Shown: piece by piece, positions 25,626 to 34,512 of the stretch
Numbering within the stretch: position 1 is the first letter of the stretch
How the letters are laid out: each line of letters opens with the position of its first letter
Assembly: GCA_934370915.1 (NCBI GenBank)
Contig: CAKRNI010000002.1
Span: 1-50,926, forward strand
DNA from: an uncultured Lachnospiraceae bacterium
GTDB lineage: Bacteria; Bacillota; Clostridia; Lachnospirales; Lachnospiraceae
Length of the DNA stretch: 50,926 bases
Direction: 5' to 3'
Position numbers and translations under genes: made by a program
The notes under the pieces: model-generated
The model's input: only the letters and a program-made list of their open reading frames with translations
Database searches by the model: none
What the model was told of the DNA's origin: nothing

Positions 25626-26522
25626 ATGCGGATACAGACATTGAACAGCGACTATGAGATTCTCCGGATGGCAGAATCCGGGGAACGGCTGGATGTCCTG
25701 ATAGCAAGAGATGAAAAGCACCCGGAAAAGGGGAAATGCATGCTTGTGGTCCTGAAACAGGATGCGGACATCCATAAATTCCTGCCATTTCTCGCTGCGC
25801 AGCAGGAAAATGCTCCATACGATGATTTTCTGGGATATTTTCCGAGGGAGGGCAGGCTGTACATCGTATTTCGATTTTATGATTTTATGACACTTTCCGA
25901 ACGGCTCTCATCGGATACCGGTTTTGAGGAGCGGGTCATGATTGCCGGTAATATTCTGAGAAGGATCGTAATCCTGAATCTTCCAACGTATCTTCAGTAT
26001 GAAGTGCTGGGGGAAGGAAACATTCTGGCAGGAAAGAATGGGGATATCCGTTTTTCCTACGGATTTCATGAACTGGACCGGTTTGACAGCATTACGGACC
26101 GGGATGTCATAGAACGTCTGACCGGAGTTTTAAAGAAAATCTTTCCGGAGGAGCTGGAAAAACACTCCTGCCCGCCGTTAGAGCAGTTTTTTGAGAGAAT
26201 AGAAAAGGAAAAATTTCCGGGAATTGCTGCTGTATTGAGAGAATATGACATTACCGCCCGGGCGGCGCTGGCGCTTCAGGAGGCGGGAAAGATCAGACCG
26301 AAAAGCTTTGGTTTCCGGTTGTGGGAGAAGATAAAGAAACTTGTCCGCGGTCTAAAATACCTTCTTCTTGTACTTGTGATCGGAGCGCTCGTGGGATATC
26401 TGGTCTATACGATCCGCTATCCGTCAAAGAAGGCGGAGGAGGCAATGAACTATAAAGCAATCGGCACACTGACAATTGGGGAGACCGCAGGACAGGATGC
26501 CGGGGGACAGACGGGAGAGTAA
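25626..26522 (+). CDS. Membrane-anchored pseudokinase-like protein
   Basis: 298 residues. Residues 10-180 resemble a eukaryotic-type kinase fold: N-lobe with MLVVLK, a hinge RLYIVFRFYDFMTLSERL, and a catalytic-loop position reading YEVLGEGNILAGKNGDIRFSYGF. HRDxxxxN and DFG aspartates are absent, so it would be a pseudokinase. One transmembrane helix at about 243-264 (LKYLLLVLVIGALVGYLVYTI) after a Lys/Arg-rich stretch; the N-terminal domain would be cytoplasmic and the short acidic tail outside. Ribosome site AAAAGGAGGAG. It lies inside the structural operon, directly before a second single-pass protein. The fold assignment is by eye; the membrane helix is clear. Confidence 0.7.
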   Translation: MRIQTLNSDYEILRMAESGERLDVLIARDEKHPEKGKCMLVVLKQDADIHKFLPFLAAQQENAPYDDFLGYFPREGRLYIVFRFYDFMTLSERLSSDTGFEERVMIAGNILRRIVILNLPTYLQYEVLGEGNILAGKNGDIRFSYGFHELDRFDSITDRDVIERLTGVLKKIFPEELEKHSCPPLEQFFERIEKEKFPGIAAVLREYDITARAALALQEAGKIRPKSFGFRLWEKIKKLVRGLKYLLLVLVIGALVGYLVYTIRYPSKKAEEAMNYKAIGTLTIGETAGQDAGGQTGE

Positions 26523-26527
26523 AACAT

Positions 26528-28570
26528 ATGCGTTTTATAAATGATTTTGACTGGAAAAAAACGATGCAGTACGGGTGGCGCAGGATCCTTCGGGCACTCG
26601 TGCGCCCGTTTGCCGCTCTCCGACTGAAGTTCCGCAGGTTGTCAAATCCGAACACGCTGGTAAATACAGTGGTCACTGATGTGCAGGCGGAGGTAAAAAA
26701 GGCGGTTTCAAAGAAGCCGGAGTCTTTAGAGGAATATCTTCCGGTCGGCAGATACTATGCGGCAAAGAAACTTTTGCTGGCAATCCTGATCGCGGTGATC
26801 CTGCTTCCGATCCTGTATTTTAAATTTGTCCATCCGGTAGTAACAGCCCGTTTTCTATGGAAAACGATCCCGGTAAACACAGCGGAACAGTATGGATATA
26901 CAGGGAAAGTGAAACTGACGGATCCTGAGACCGGAGTGATCCTCTACAGAGGACCGTTAGCAGACGGAAGAATTACGGGAACAGGCACCTTGTATGATTA
27001 TGCCGGGAATATCCTTTATAAAGGGCAGTTCGAAAATGAGATGTATGAGGGGAGAGGAACGCTGTTTTACGGGAATGGAAACGTAAAATACACGGGAGAA
27101 TTTTCACAGAATCAGTATCAGGGAAAGGGATCCCTTTATTTCGAAGATGAGACATTGGAATATGAAGGCGGATTCGCGGATGGAAAGTACAGCGGAAGCG
27201 GCAGCCTTTACGATAAAGACGGCACCTTGATCTATGAAGGAAGCTTTGAGGCAGGACGGTACAGCGGCGTGGGAACTCTTTATGGGGAGAAGGGAATGAT
27301 CCTCTACGAGGGAAGCTTCGTGAAAGGACTCTATGAAGGTCAGGGAACCCTGTACCGCAACGGAAAAAAGGTCTATGTGGGTGCATTTGCGGGAGGGATC
27401 CCACAGGGCGAAGGAAAAGCGTATGGAAATTCCGGCCGGGCAGACAGTTGGGGTACCTATGCGGACGGTGAGTTCGTCGCGGGCCAGACGGTTCTCTACG
27501 ATGAAAATGGAAAGATCCAATATCGCGGAGAGGTTTCCAACGGCCAGTATGAAGGAAAAGGCAGCCTGTATGCGGACGGAGAGCTGATCTATGAAGGTGA
27601 TTTTCATGAGAGCCTGTATGAGGGAAGCGGTACGCTCTACGAAGGAACGGAAGTCTTATATAAAGGAAATTTCCTCGGAGGTATTTACGAGGGAAAAGGA
27701 GAACTGTATCAGGACGGAGTGCTTCTCTATGAGGGAGAATTCCACGATGGTCTGTACGAGGGAAACGGAAGCCTGTATGAACAGGAACACATGATCTATG
27801 ACGGTGAGTGGAAAGCCGGAAAATATGACGGAGAGGGAAAAATATATCAGGATGAAAAGCTTCTCTATGAGGGAACCTTTGCGGAAGGAATGAAAGAGGG
27901 AGAGGGAATTCTCTATGATCCGGAAACGGAAAGTGTGGTCTACGAAGGAAGCTTTCTGAAGGACCTCTATGACGGGACGGGAATCCTCTATGACCCGGCA
28001 GCTGGAGCAATTCTTTATGAAGGAAATTTCTCGAAGGGAATTTATGGCGGCGATGGCCGTCTTTATGATCCGGTGACGCAGAACCTGATCTATGAGGGAA
28101 CATTCCTCAGAGGAAAACGCGAGGGAAGCGGAAAGGAATACGATCCTGAGACGAAAGCACTGGTCTATGAGGGTGGATTTCGTGAAGATGTCCATGACGG
28201 GGACGGAACGGAATACGATAAAAACGGCGCAAAGACGTATGAGGGACGTTTCCAGTTAGGTTCCTATTCGGGATCTGGAGTGCTGTATGATGCGGCTACG
28301 GGTAAGGTGTTGGCGGAAGGAGAATTCCGGAACGGAGTGCTCTTAACACCAAAGGCAGAATTGGATGCAGCGAAGAACCCGACAGAGCCGGAGACAGCGG
28401 CGAAAGAACCGGAAACAGAGACAGCAGCAGTGGAAAGTGAAAGCGCCCCGGAGACGGCGGCGGAAGCAGGAAATACCGCAAAGGAAAACGAAACGGCGGC
28501 AGAGAGCACAGCTGCACAGATACCTGGAAGGACAAAGAGAACGGGCATCGGTCCGGGCTATGAGGATTAA
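26528..28570 (+). CDS. Single-pass membrane protein with about 20 MORN repeats
   Basis: 680 residues. A basic N-terminus (1-80) precedes one transmembrane helix (about 82-101, LLLAILIAVILLPILYF). Residues 125-610 contain about 20 MORN-type units of 23-25 residues (pattern EGxGxLYDxxGxLIYEGxFxxGxY). The tail (about 615-680) is Glu/Ala/Thr-rich and probably disordered. By the positive-inside rule the N-terminus is cytoplasmic and the MORN array extracytoplasmic, facing the cell wall. MORN arrays bind lipids, proteins or glycans in other systems; the ligand here is unknown. Weak GGAGAG ribosome site; 5 nt after the pseudokinase gene. Likely a partner of it as an anchor or dock for the injection system. 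Confidence 0.85.
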   Translation: MRFINDFDWKKTMQYGWRRILRALVRPFAALRLKFRRLSNPNTLVNTVVTDVQAEVKKAVSKKPESLEEYLPVGRYYAAKKLLLAILIAVILLPILYFKFVHPVVTARFLWKTIPVNTAEQYGYTGKVKLTDPETGVILYRGPLADGRITGTGTLYDYAGNILYKGQFENEMYEGRGTLFYGNGNVKYTGEFSQNQYQGKGSLYFEDETLEYEGGFADGKYSGSGSLYDKDGTLIYEGSFEAGRYSGVGTLYGEKGMILYEGSFVKGLYEGQGTLYRNGKKVYVGAFAGGIPQGEGKAYGNSGRADSWGTYADGEFVAGQTVLYDENGKIQYRGEVSNGQYEGKGSLYADGELIYEGDFHESLYEGSGTLYEGTEVLYKGNFLGGIYEGKGELYQDGVLLYEGEFHDGLYEGNGSLYEQEHMIYDGEWKAGKYDGEGKIYQDEKLLYEGTFAEGMKEGEGILYDPETESVVYEGSFLKDLYDGTGILYDPAAGAILYEGNFSKGIYGGDGRLYDPVTQNLIYEGTFLRGKREGSGKEYDPETKALVYEGGFREDVHDGDGTEYDKNGAKTYEGRFQLGSYSGSGVLYDAATGKVLAEGEFRNGVLLTPKAELDAAKNPTEPETAAKEPETETAAVESESAPETAAEAGNTAKENETAAESTAAQIPGRTKRTGIGPGYED

Positions 28571-28607
28571 ATAACAGCAGTTTCACAGACAGAGAGGAGC
28601 GGACGCA

Positions 28608-29183
28608 ATGGGAAGATCCACATCGATCGCGGATGTCGGAATGTCGATCGTAAAACTTTTAAGGAGAGAGCTCGTTCCGGATACGCTGCAGAATCCGGAT
28701 GCGGTGGGCCTTTGCAGTCCGACGGACCGGGGGGATTACATGGTGGGGATCCACCTGTATGATATCCGGGAGAGCGAGGAGCTGCGGGTCAACACGATGA
28801 TCGCAAGAGGAACGGAAGAACTCCAGTATCCTCCAAGTTATGTAAACCTTTATTACATGATCACGGTGACTTCCACCGGTGATATCAAGTTCCGGTCCGG
28901 TGAGGAACATAAGATTCTCGGAAGGATCATCCAGATTCTCGCAGATCATCCGTGTCTGGACAGAGAGACTCTGGAGCCAAAAACAGTGAGAAAACAACTG
29001 GATGTGGAGATCAGTATGCAGAATCTGACGCTGGAAGACAAGATGAGGATCTACAGCGTACCAAATGCCGGTTATAAGCTGTCTCTGTTTTACAGGGCTG
29101 CTCCGGTGGAGATTGAATCTACGAGAAGCCGGAGAGCAGCGAGAGTTATGGATGTGGATTTCGGACTGGAGGAGAAGCAATGA
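28608..29183 (+). CDS. DUF4255 protein, Pvc16/Afp16-like tail terminator
   Basis: 191 residues with DUF4255 (Pvc16 N-terminal) features: N-terminal SIADVGMSIVKLLRRELVP, the strands GDYMVGIHLYDIRESEELR, and PPSYVNLYYMITVTS followed by HKILGRIIQILADHP. In Afp and PVC the homologue caps the end of the tube and sheath and fixes particle length. It is a strong marker that the locus is an eCIS rather than a tailocin. Ribosome site AGAGAGGAG. It overlaps the next gene by 4 nt (ATGA). Confidence 0.93.
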   Translation: MGRSTSIADVGMSIVKLLRRELVPDTLQNPDAVGLCSPTDRGDYMVGIHLYDIRESEELRVNTMIARGTEELQYPPSYVNLYYMITVTSTGDIKFRSGEEHKILGRIIQILADHPCLDRETLEPKTVRKQLDVEISMQNLTLEDKMRIYSVPNAGYKLSLFYRAAPVEIESTRSRRAARVMDVDFGLEEKQ

Positions 29184-29938
29184 ATGGACGAGGAGAACAT
29201 GTACGGCACAGGGTCTCTCTGGTGCTGGAACTATGGGATGATTTCACGGATCGTCCGATATCAGATCCTTCTGTCGTGATCACGGCCTCCGGGCTGATCA
29301 GACCACTCCGGAAGGAAGACGGGTTTTACGTGTTTGTAAACTGTCCGATGCCGGTGCATGTGGAGATCCGCTCAGAACGATATGAGACGGAGGAATTTGA
29401 TGCGGGAATGAAGGATGGAAAGGCTGTGATCCTGAAAAAAAGACTGCGGCCGGGAAAAAACTATCCGCTTCCGGACGGGACGACCTGTGTGACCGGCTGT
29501 GCAGAACCGGGAACTGTGATCGAGGTGGCGGCGGAGGAGAGCAGCGGCCTGTGGCGGCTTTTTTCCGACTACCATTCAGAAAAGCTTCCTGAAATCATGG
29601 AGCTTTTTAACCCGTACGAAAAACAACTGGAGGGACGCAGATTCTTTATATTGGACAAGGATGAAAAAAACGGTGAGTTTTTTGAAGTAAAACAGCAGGA
29701 AGGCCGGAGTGGAAAGATCGTGCTGGAAAAAGCACTGAAGCATTCTTACAAAAAAGCCGGAACGAAGATTTATGAGTGCAGCATGGCCCGGGCAGACAGG
29801 AACGGGAACTTTACGATTCCGTTAAAGATCAGAGCAAGGGATGAAAAAAAGATTTTATGCAGGGTCCGTGAAGGAGAGAAGGTCCGGTCGGTGCAGATCT
29901 TCACAGGGCAGCAGAATAAGTGGAATCCGGCAGAATAG
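29180..29938 (+). CDS. Unrecognised beta-rich protein after DUF4255
   Basis: 252 residues, start ATG 29180 in an ATGA overlap. The first 90 residues look like an Ig/transthyretin-type beta fold (RHRVSLVLELWDDFTDRPISDPSVVITASG, FYVFVNCPMPVHVEIRSERYE). A second beta-rich region follows (ITVEV-type strands around 110, then FEVKQQEGRSGKIVLEKALKHSY). The order DUF4255, small beta protein, ATPase recurs in my general picture of eCIS loci, but I cannot name a family. No signal peptide or membrane helix. Possible roles are decoration or terminator partner; inference only. Confidence 0.75.
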   Translation: MNGRGEHVRHRVSLVLELWDDFTDRPISDPSVVITASGLIRPLRKEDGFYVFVNCPMPVHVEIRSERYETEEFDAGMKDGKAVILKKRLRPGKNYPLPDGTTCVTGCAEPGTVIEVAAEESSGLWRLFSDYHSEKLPEIMELFNPYEKQLEGRRFFILDKDEKNGEFFEVKQQEGRSGKIVLEKALKHSYKKAGTKIYECSMARADRNGNFTIPLKIRARDEKKILCRVREGEKVRSVQIFTGQQNKWNPAE

Positions 29939-29965
29939 AGAAAGACCAGGAAAGGGGGAGACCGG

Positions 29966-32119
29966 ATGGAGCGAGAGACAGATCAATATATGAACGCAGA
30001 TGAATATGTACAGGAGCTGTTGATAAATGTCCGCAGCCTTGCCGGTGAGTACCTGAATTGGAAAAAACAATCTGTGTTTGCCGGAGAAGGAAGAATACGG
30101 GATACGGAAGTGTCCCGGGAAGGCATTCTGGAGCTTTCACAGATCCTTCGAAGAGGAAAACATAGTTTTGAGGAGATGCACCGCAAAGCAGAACAGTCGG
30201 TCAGGAGACGGACGGTCATCCCGCTGGAATATCTGTTTCATATCAAAAAAGCCGGAAAATTTCTGAAACATTGCGTCAGTCTGGCGCTGGCCGCGGAACT
30301 GGATCGAAACGCAGGAGAACTTTTTCAGGAGATTCCGGAGAATTACAAAAAGATATATCCAACGTTGGAACTTGGCCTCTGTCTTTATACGGCAGACAGC
30401 AGGGCGAGAATCGAATGTATGCGGAATGTGATTGAGGAAAAAGAAACCTTCGCTTTCTTTTTCGGATCAGAGAATTTCTGGGAGCTCAGAACAGAGATGA
30501 GACTGGATCCGAGAATCCTTCAGTTTCTCTTATCACCGGAAACAGAGCCTGAAAAACTGGAAGGATTCTGCCGGCTCTATGACGGAAGTGATCTGGAGGA
30601 GCAGCCGATGGTGATCCGGGAAGAACAGATGGAACGGACGGCTGCTCTTTTGGGAACGGTGTCTGAAGAAAAGAAAATCCTGTATCTCTCTGGGCACCCG
30701 GGTTCCGGGAGACGTTTTATGATCCGTCATGCATGCAGAAAGCTTGGGAGATTCTGTCTGGAGGCAGATATCGGGAAACTTGATGGAAACGACCCCGGAA
30801 AGCTTTTAGATGAGATGATAAGGGAAACGCAGATCCGCAGGGCGGTACTCTGCATACGAAATTTCCATCTCCTGTTTCAGAATGGAAAAATGTATCAGGC
30901 TCTTTGGGTTGTCGAAAAGATCCTTATGCATCTTCCGCAGGTGATCCTGCTGGCAGATCAGACATGGCCCTACAGCCGGGAAGAATTCCCGGCACCGGTC
31001 ACAGAACTGGAGCTTTCGCCTCCGGATATTGGGGAGCGGATCACTCTGTGGGAGGAGGCGCTGCGACAGCACCCGGAGGCAATGCCGGAAACATTTCAAA
31101 CAGAACATGCACGGCTCGAGATCCTTGCCGGAAAATTCACATTCCACCCGGGCCAGATCATGTCTGCCGCCGCTGAGACGTCACGGTCGGTACAGTGGAC
31201 AGGAAAACGGGCAGAGGAGGAGGATCTGTACCGCGCATGCAGGCATCAGGTAAGCCACCGGCTCGGGGAACGGGCCATGCAGATCGAACCTGCATATGGC
31301 TGGGATGACCTGATCCTTCCGCCGGACAGAAAGCAGATGTTAAGAAATGCATGCGATCAGATCGAATACAGCCATCAGGTATACGGAAAGTGGGGATTTG
31401 CCTCAAAAATGGTATACGGAAAAGGCGTATCCATGCTGTTCTACGGGCCGCCGGGGACAGGAAAGACAATGGGAGCGCAGGTTCTGGCGCGGGAACTTCA
31501 TCTGGAGCTTTATAAGGCAGATCTCTCCAGTGTCATGTCAAAGTATATCGGTGAGACAGAAAAAAACCTTGGGGAGATCTTTGAAGAGGTGAAAAAGAGC
31601 CAGAGCATTCTGTTTTTTGATGAAGCAGATGCATTGTTTGGAAAAAGGTCAGAGGTAAAGGATGCCCAGGATAAATACGCGAACGCCGAGACTGCCTATC
31701 TTCTTCAGAAGATGGAAGAATATGAGGGGATCGTAATCCTTGCGACAAACTATATTCAGAATTTTGATGAGGCGTTTAAGAGAAGGATCCGCTTTATGAT
31801 CGAATTTCCGCTTCCGGATGCAAAAAGGCGTCTGAAAATCTGGAGTCAGGTATATCCGAGGCAGACTCCGGTCAGTGAGGACGTGGATTTCGAATTTCTG
31901 GCAGGACAGTTTGAACTTTCGGGAAGCAGCATCAAGAACATTGCTGTCTCAGCTGCATTTCGGGCCGCGGCAGCAGGAACAGAAGTTGAGATGGAGCAGA
32001 TCCTGAACTGTCTGAAAGAAGAGATGAAAAAGTCAGGAAAAAACCTTCAAAGGGAAGATTTTGGACCATATTACAGCCTGATGAACCGAGAGGAGGATAC
32101 GAGCCATGCCATTATTTAA
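29966..32119 (+). CDS. AAA+ ATPase of the contractile injection system (Afp15/Pvc15-like), copy 2
   Basis: 717 residues, paralogue of the ATPase at 4811-6661. C-terminal AAA+: Walker A GPPGTGKT (494-501), Walker B ILFFDEADALFGKR (D552, E553), sensor-1 ILATNY, arginine-finger EAFKRRIRF. The first AAA-like domain has a relict P-loop GHPGSGRR (243-250), with Arg replacing the catalytic Lys. The N-terminal 200 residues are longer than in copy 1 and unrelated by eye, so the two ATPases may recognise different clients. It sits at the 3' end of the structural genes and overlaps the candidate cargo gene by 14 nt, which hints at a role in cargo handling. Ribosome site AAAGGGGGAG. Confidence 0.9.
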   Translation: MERETDQYMNADEYVQELLINVRSLAGEYLNWKKQSVFAGEGRIRDTEVSREGILELSQILRRGKHSFEEMHRKAEQSVRRRTVIPLEYLFHIKKAGKFLKHCVSLALAAELDRNAGELFQEIPENYKKIYPTLELGLCLYTADSRARIECMRNVIEEKETFAFFFGSENFWELRTEMRLDPRILQFLLSPETEPEKLEGFCRLYDGSDLEEQPMVIREEQMERTAALLGTVSEEKKILYLSGHPGSGRRFMIRHACRKLGRFCLEADIGKLDGNDPGKLLDEMIRETQIRRAVLCIRNFHLLFQNGKMYQALWVVEKILMHLPQVILLADQTWPYSREEFPAPVTELELSPPDIGERITLWEEALRQHPEAMPETFQTEHARLEILAGKFTFHPGQIMSAAAETSRSVQWTGKRAEEEDLYRACRHQVSHRLGERAMQIEPAYGWDDLILPPDRKQMLRNACDQIEYSHQVYGKWGFASKMVYGKGVSMLFYGPPGTGKTMGAQVLARELHLELYKADLSSVMSKYIGETEKNLGEIFEEVKKSQSILFFDEADALFGKRSEVKDAQDKYANAETAYLLQKMEEYEGIVILATNYIQNFDEAFKRRIRFMIEFPLPDAKRRLKIWSQVYPRQTPVSEDVDFEFLAGQFELSGSSIKNIAVSAAFRAAAAGTEVEMEQILNCLKEEMKKSGKNLQREDFGPYYSLMNREEDTSHAII

Positions 32120-33959
32120 AAAGAAGAAAAAAGAAGATCCTGTCAGCACATCAAAAAAAGCAGAGGCAGCAAAAAAGACTGAGGAAGCCCTGCAGGAAAA
32201 GGATACAGCGCCTTCCGCAGTGGAACATGAGACCACACAGCCGGTAAAGAAAAATCAGACAGACTGGTACACGGATATGAAGGAGCGCAGTGAACGGGCC
32301 CGTGAATACTCGAACCGGTTTGCGTTTACAGAGGAATCTCTTTCTTCTGTCTACAGTATAAAAAAGCTGGATAAGATCCGACAGGCATCAAATGTGAAAT
32401 TCTATGAAATGTCCCTTTTAGAGGAAGGAACAGTCAACTGTCATGAACGGATGATGGAAGATACCGGAAATGAGGAAAAAAAGGCGGAGGCGCAGGAATA
32501 TTATGAGTCGGCGATGTCCAGAATCGACACGGCAAAACGACTGTACAGCGAACTGCTGACATCGGTCGAAAAGAGAAAAGAGGAGATCGAAAAAGATCCG
32601 AAGCTTGCGAGGAAGAACAGCCTGATTGATCGTTTCCGGACAATGAGAAAAGATAAGCCAATGCTGCAGCTGATCCGGCGGGTCCGCTTATTTGAAGATA
32701 ATCCGGGCTATCAGGAAAAAGCGGATGGATTCTTTGGAAAGATGAAGGAGGAGCTGACGAGCCTGAGTGAGTCACTGCTCAGCGATGAGGATAAAGAATC
32801 GCTGAAGACAGGAATGGAGGCGAAAGAGCAGGCCGGAGAGATCAAGGAAAATGTTGAGGAGGTAGCGAAGGCGATCTCAGATGCCAAGGATGAGTCAGAA
32901 CCGATGGAGGGCGTTTTCGGCATGGTAAAGGACGCGGCGATGCTGGTGAAAGATGCGATCTTCTTCATCAAGGACTTAAATAAGAGCAGCAGCGAAAACA
33001 TCCTTGACAAGTTCGTTGGAATCGTGACAAAAGGCGCTTCCGTTCTGGCCAGCGCGGCGGGGAAGATTGCGGAACTACTCTCGACTTTCCCGTTTATCGG
33101 GGCGATCATCGGTTTGATTAAAAATGGAATCACATTTTTCAGCGAGGGCTACAAATTTGTCATGAGCCAGCGGAGAATCTCAAAACTCAGGAAACAGAAA
33201 AAACTCCTGAAGGAGCGGATGTTAAAACGAAAGAAGAAGTATGCGAGCGATCCGGAGCTGAAGGGGCTGTACAGCTTTGTCGGAGAAGACAAAAGCGGAG
33301 CGGTGAAGCTTGATGCGAAGAAACTGGGAAAAAGAGAGAAACGCGGTCTGATCGGAGGAGGCAGTGACGCCAGAGATACGATGAGACAGGCGGCAGATTC
33401 AAAAAAAGACGGCGGAAAGCATCTTTATTACATGGCAAAAGAGGCGGAGTCGGTGGAACAGTACGATGAGCTGAAGGAAGTAATCTATAAGAACAAAAAC
33501 AAGAAAAAAGATGCGACGATCGCGCTGGCCCAGCAGGGTGTGGATGTAGCGGCCAATATCGCAAAATTCTTCCCGGGAACCGGGGATATCGTTTCTGCGT
33601 CGATCAAGCTTGGAAACAGCATTGTCAGCGGTGGAAAGTTTGTGGGAAGCAAGGCCTTTGAGTATGGGAAAAGTGTCTTCGGACATGCCAGATCAAAGGA
33701 GAACAAGAAGGTATTCCGGAATAAATACGCGGAACATATTTACGACAATATGGCGGAAGTCTCCGGTTATCTGGATGGGGAAGGAAAGATCGACCTCAAT
33801 AAGGCCGATCCGGGCAGCATCCGGAAAGCGGCGGAGAGTTATGACTACGCAGAAAATATGCTGGTAGGAATGGGAGCTGACATGCCGGAACTGATCGGGG
33901 CTCCGAGCAAGGAAAAACTGATTGAAGCGATGGCAGAGGCCTTCGGAGCCGGAAAGTAA
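32106..33959 (+). CDS. Candidate injected effector/cargo with amphipathic hydrophobic segments
   Basis: 617 residues of no family I recognise. The N-terminal 45 residues are low-complexity Lys/Glu/Ala/Thr (MPLFKKKKKEDPV), like the disordered leaders seen on some eCIS cargos. Helical middle (50-250). Two moderately hydrophobic, Gly/Ala-rich segments at about 303-352 (IVTKGASVLASAAGKI, FPFIGAIIGLIKNGITFF) and 471-515 (ATIALAQQGVDVAANIAKFF), each flanked by Lys/Arg-rich stretches, resemble membrane-inserting helical hairpins. No signal peptide. It overlaps the second ATPase by 14 nt with GAGGAGG as ribosome site, and is followed by a YbjN-like protein and a PAAR-like tip. Effector role is inferred from context; a structural role is possible. 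Confidence 0.65.
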   Translation: MPLFKKKKKEDPVSTSKKAEAAKKTEEALQEKDTAPSAVEHETTQPVKKNQTDWYTDMKERSERAREYSNRFAFTEESLSSVYSIKKLDKIRQASNVKFYEMSLLEEGTVNCHERMMEDTGNEEKKAEAQEYYESAMSRIDTAKRLYSELLTSVEKRKEEIEKDPKLARKNSLIDRFRTMRKDKPMLQLIRRVRLFEDNPGYQEKADGFFGKMKEELTSLSESLLSDEDKESLKTGMEAKEQAGEIKENVEEVAKAISDAKDESEPMEGVFGMVKDAAMLVKDAIFFIKDLNKSSSENILDKFVGIVTKGASVLASAAGKIAELLSTFPFIGAIIGLIKNGITFFSEGYKFVMSQRRISKLRKQKKLLKERMLKRKKKYASDPELKGLYSFVGEDKSGAVKLDAKKLGKREKRGLIGGGSDARDTMRQAADSKKDGGKHLYYMAKEAESVEQYDELKEVIYKNKNKKKDATIALAQQGVDVAANIAKFFPGTGDIVSASIKLGNSIVSGGKFVGSKAFEYGKSVFGHARSKENKKVFRNKYAEHIYDNMAEVSGYLDGEGKIDLNKADPGSIRKAAESYDYAENMLVGMGADMPELIGAPSKEKLIEAMAEAFGAGK

Positions 33960-33975
33960 AGAGGAGCGGGAATCA

Positions 33976-34509
33976 ATGAAACATGATTTAAAACTGCGGG
34001 ATCTGAGGAGCTTGCAAGAGCTTCTGGACGATCTGGAGTGGGAGACGGAACTCATCGGAGAGGAAACAGATTATCCATCTCTGGCAGCGGTTCTTCCTGT
34101 GGAGGAAGACTGCGACGAGAGAGCGGTGTTTACATATATCGATCTCCCGGATGAGGATTCCGAATTTACAAAGTATCTTCAGATCTATCTTCAGATCCCA
34201 TTAAAAATAGACAGGATCCCGGCGGGTGAGCTGATCGTTTTTGTGAATCAACTGAATATGCTGACACTGTTAGGCAGTTTTTCCTATGTGCCGGGGGCAG
34301 GTGGGCATGAGGCAAGAGTTGATTACCGCTATGTGATGGCGATGGAAAAGGAGGCTCTCCCTGATGAAGGCGTCGTGGGTGAGATCCTGTTAAATCTCGT
34401 CAAATATGCGCAGATGGCAGAGGGACTTCTGGCAAGCCGGATCGAGGGAACGCCGACCGAGGTCATTATGGCGGCTGTCGGACATGAACTGGAAGCCGGG
34501 TGGAGGTAA
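33976..34509 (+). CDS. YbjN/type III-chaperone-fold protein, candidate cargo chaperone
   Basis: 177 residues. The middle and C-terminal part resemble the YbjN family (secretion-chaperone fold): AVFTYIDLPDEDSEFTKYLQIYLQIP, then LIVFVNQLNMLTLLGSFSY, VDYRYVMAMEK and a C-terminal helix LLNLVKYAQMAEGLLASRI. Small, acidic and soluble. Start chosen at 33976 (GAGGAG, 9-nt spacing), rejecting an upstream in-frame ATG within the cargo gene. Placed between candidate cargo and PAAR-like tip, it would suit keeping cargo unfolded or handing it to the tip or tube (inference). Confidence 0.75.
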   Translation: MKHDLKLRDLRSLQELLDDLEWETELIGEETDYPSLAAVLPVEEDCDERAVFTYIDLPDEDSEFTKYLQIYLQIPLKIDRIPAGELIVFVNQLNMLTLLGSFSYVPGAGGHEARVDYRYVMAMEKEALPDEGVVGEILLNLVKYAQMAEGLLASRIEGTPTEVIMAAVGHELEAGWR

Positions 34510-34512
34510 GAA

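Noticed and set aside
26973..28103. 376-codon ORF on the minus strand
   Set aside because: Mirror of the MORN repeats; composition (His/Arg/Phe/Pro-rich) is typical of an antisense shadow frame.
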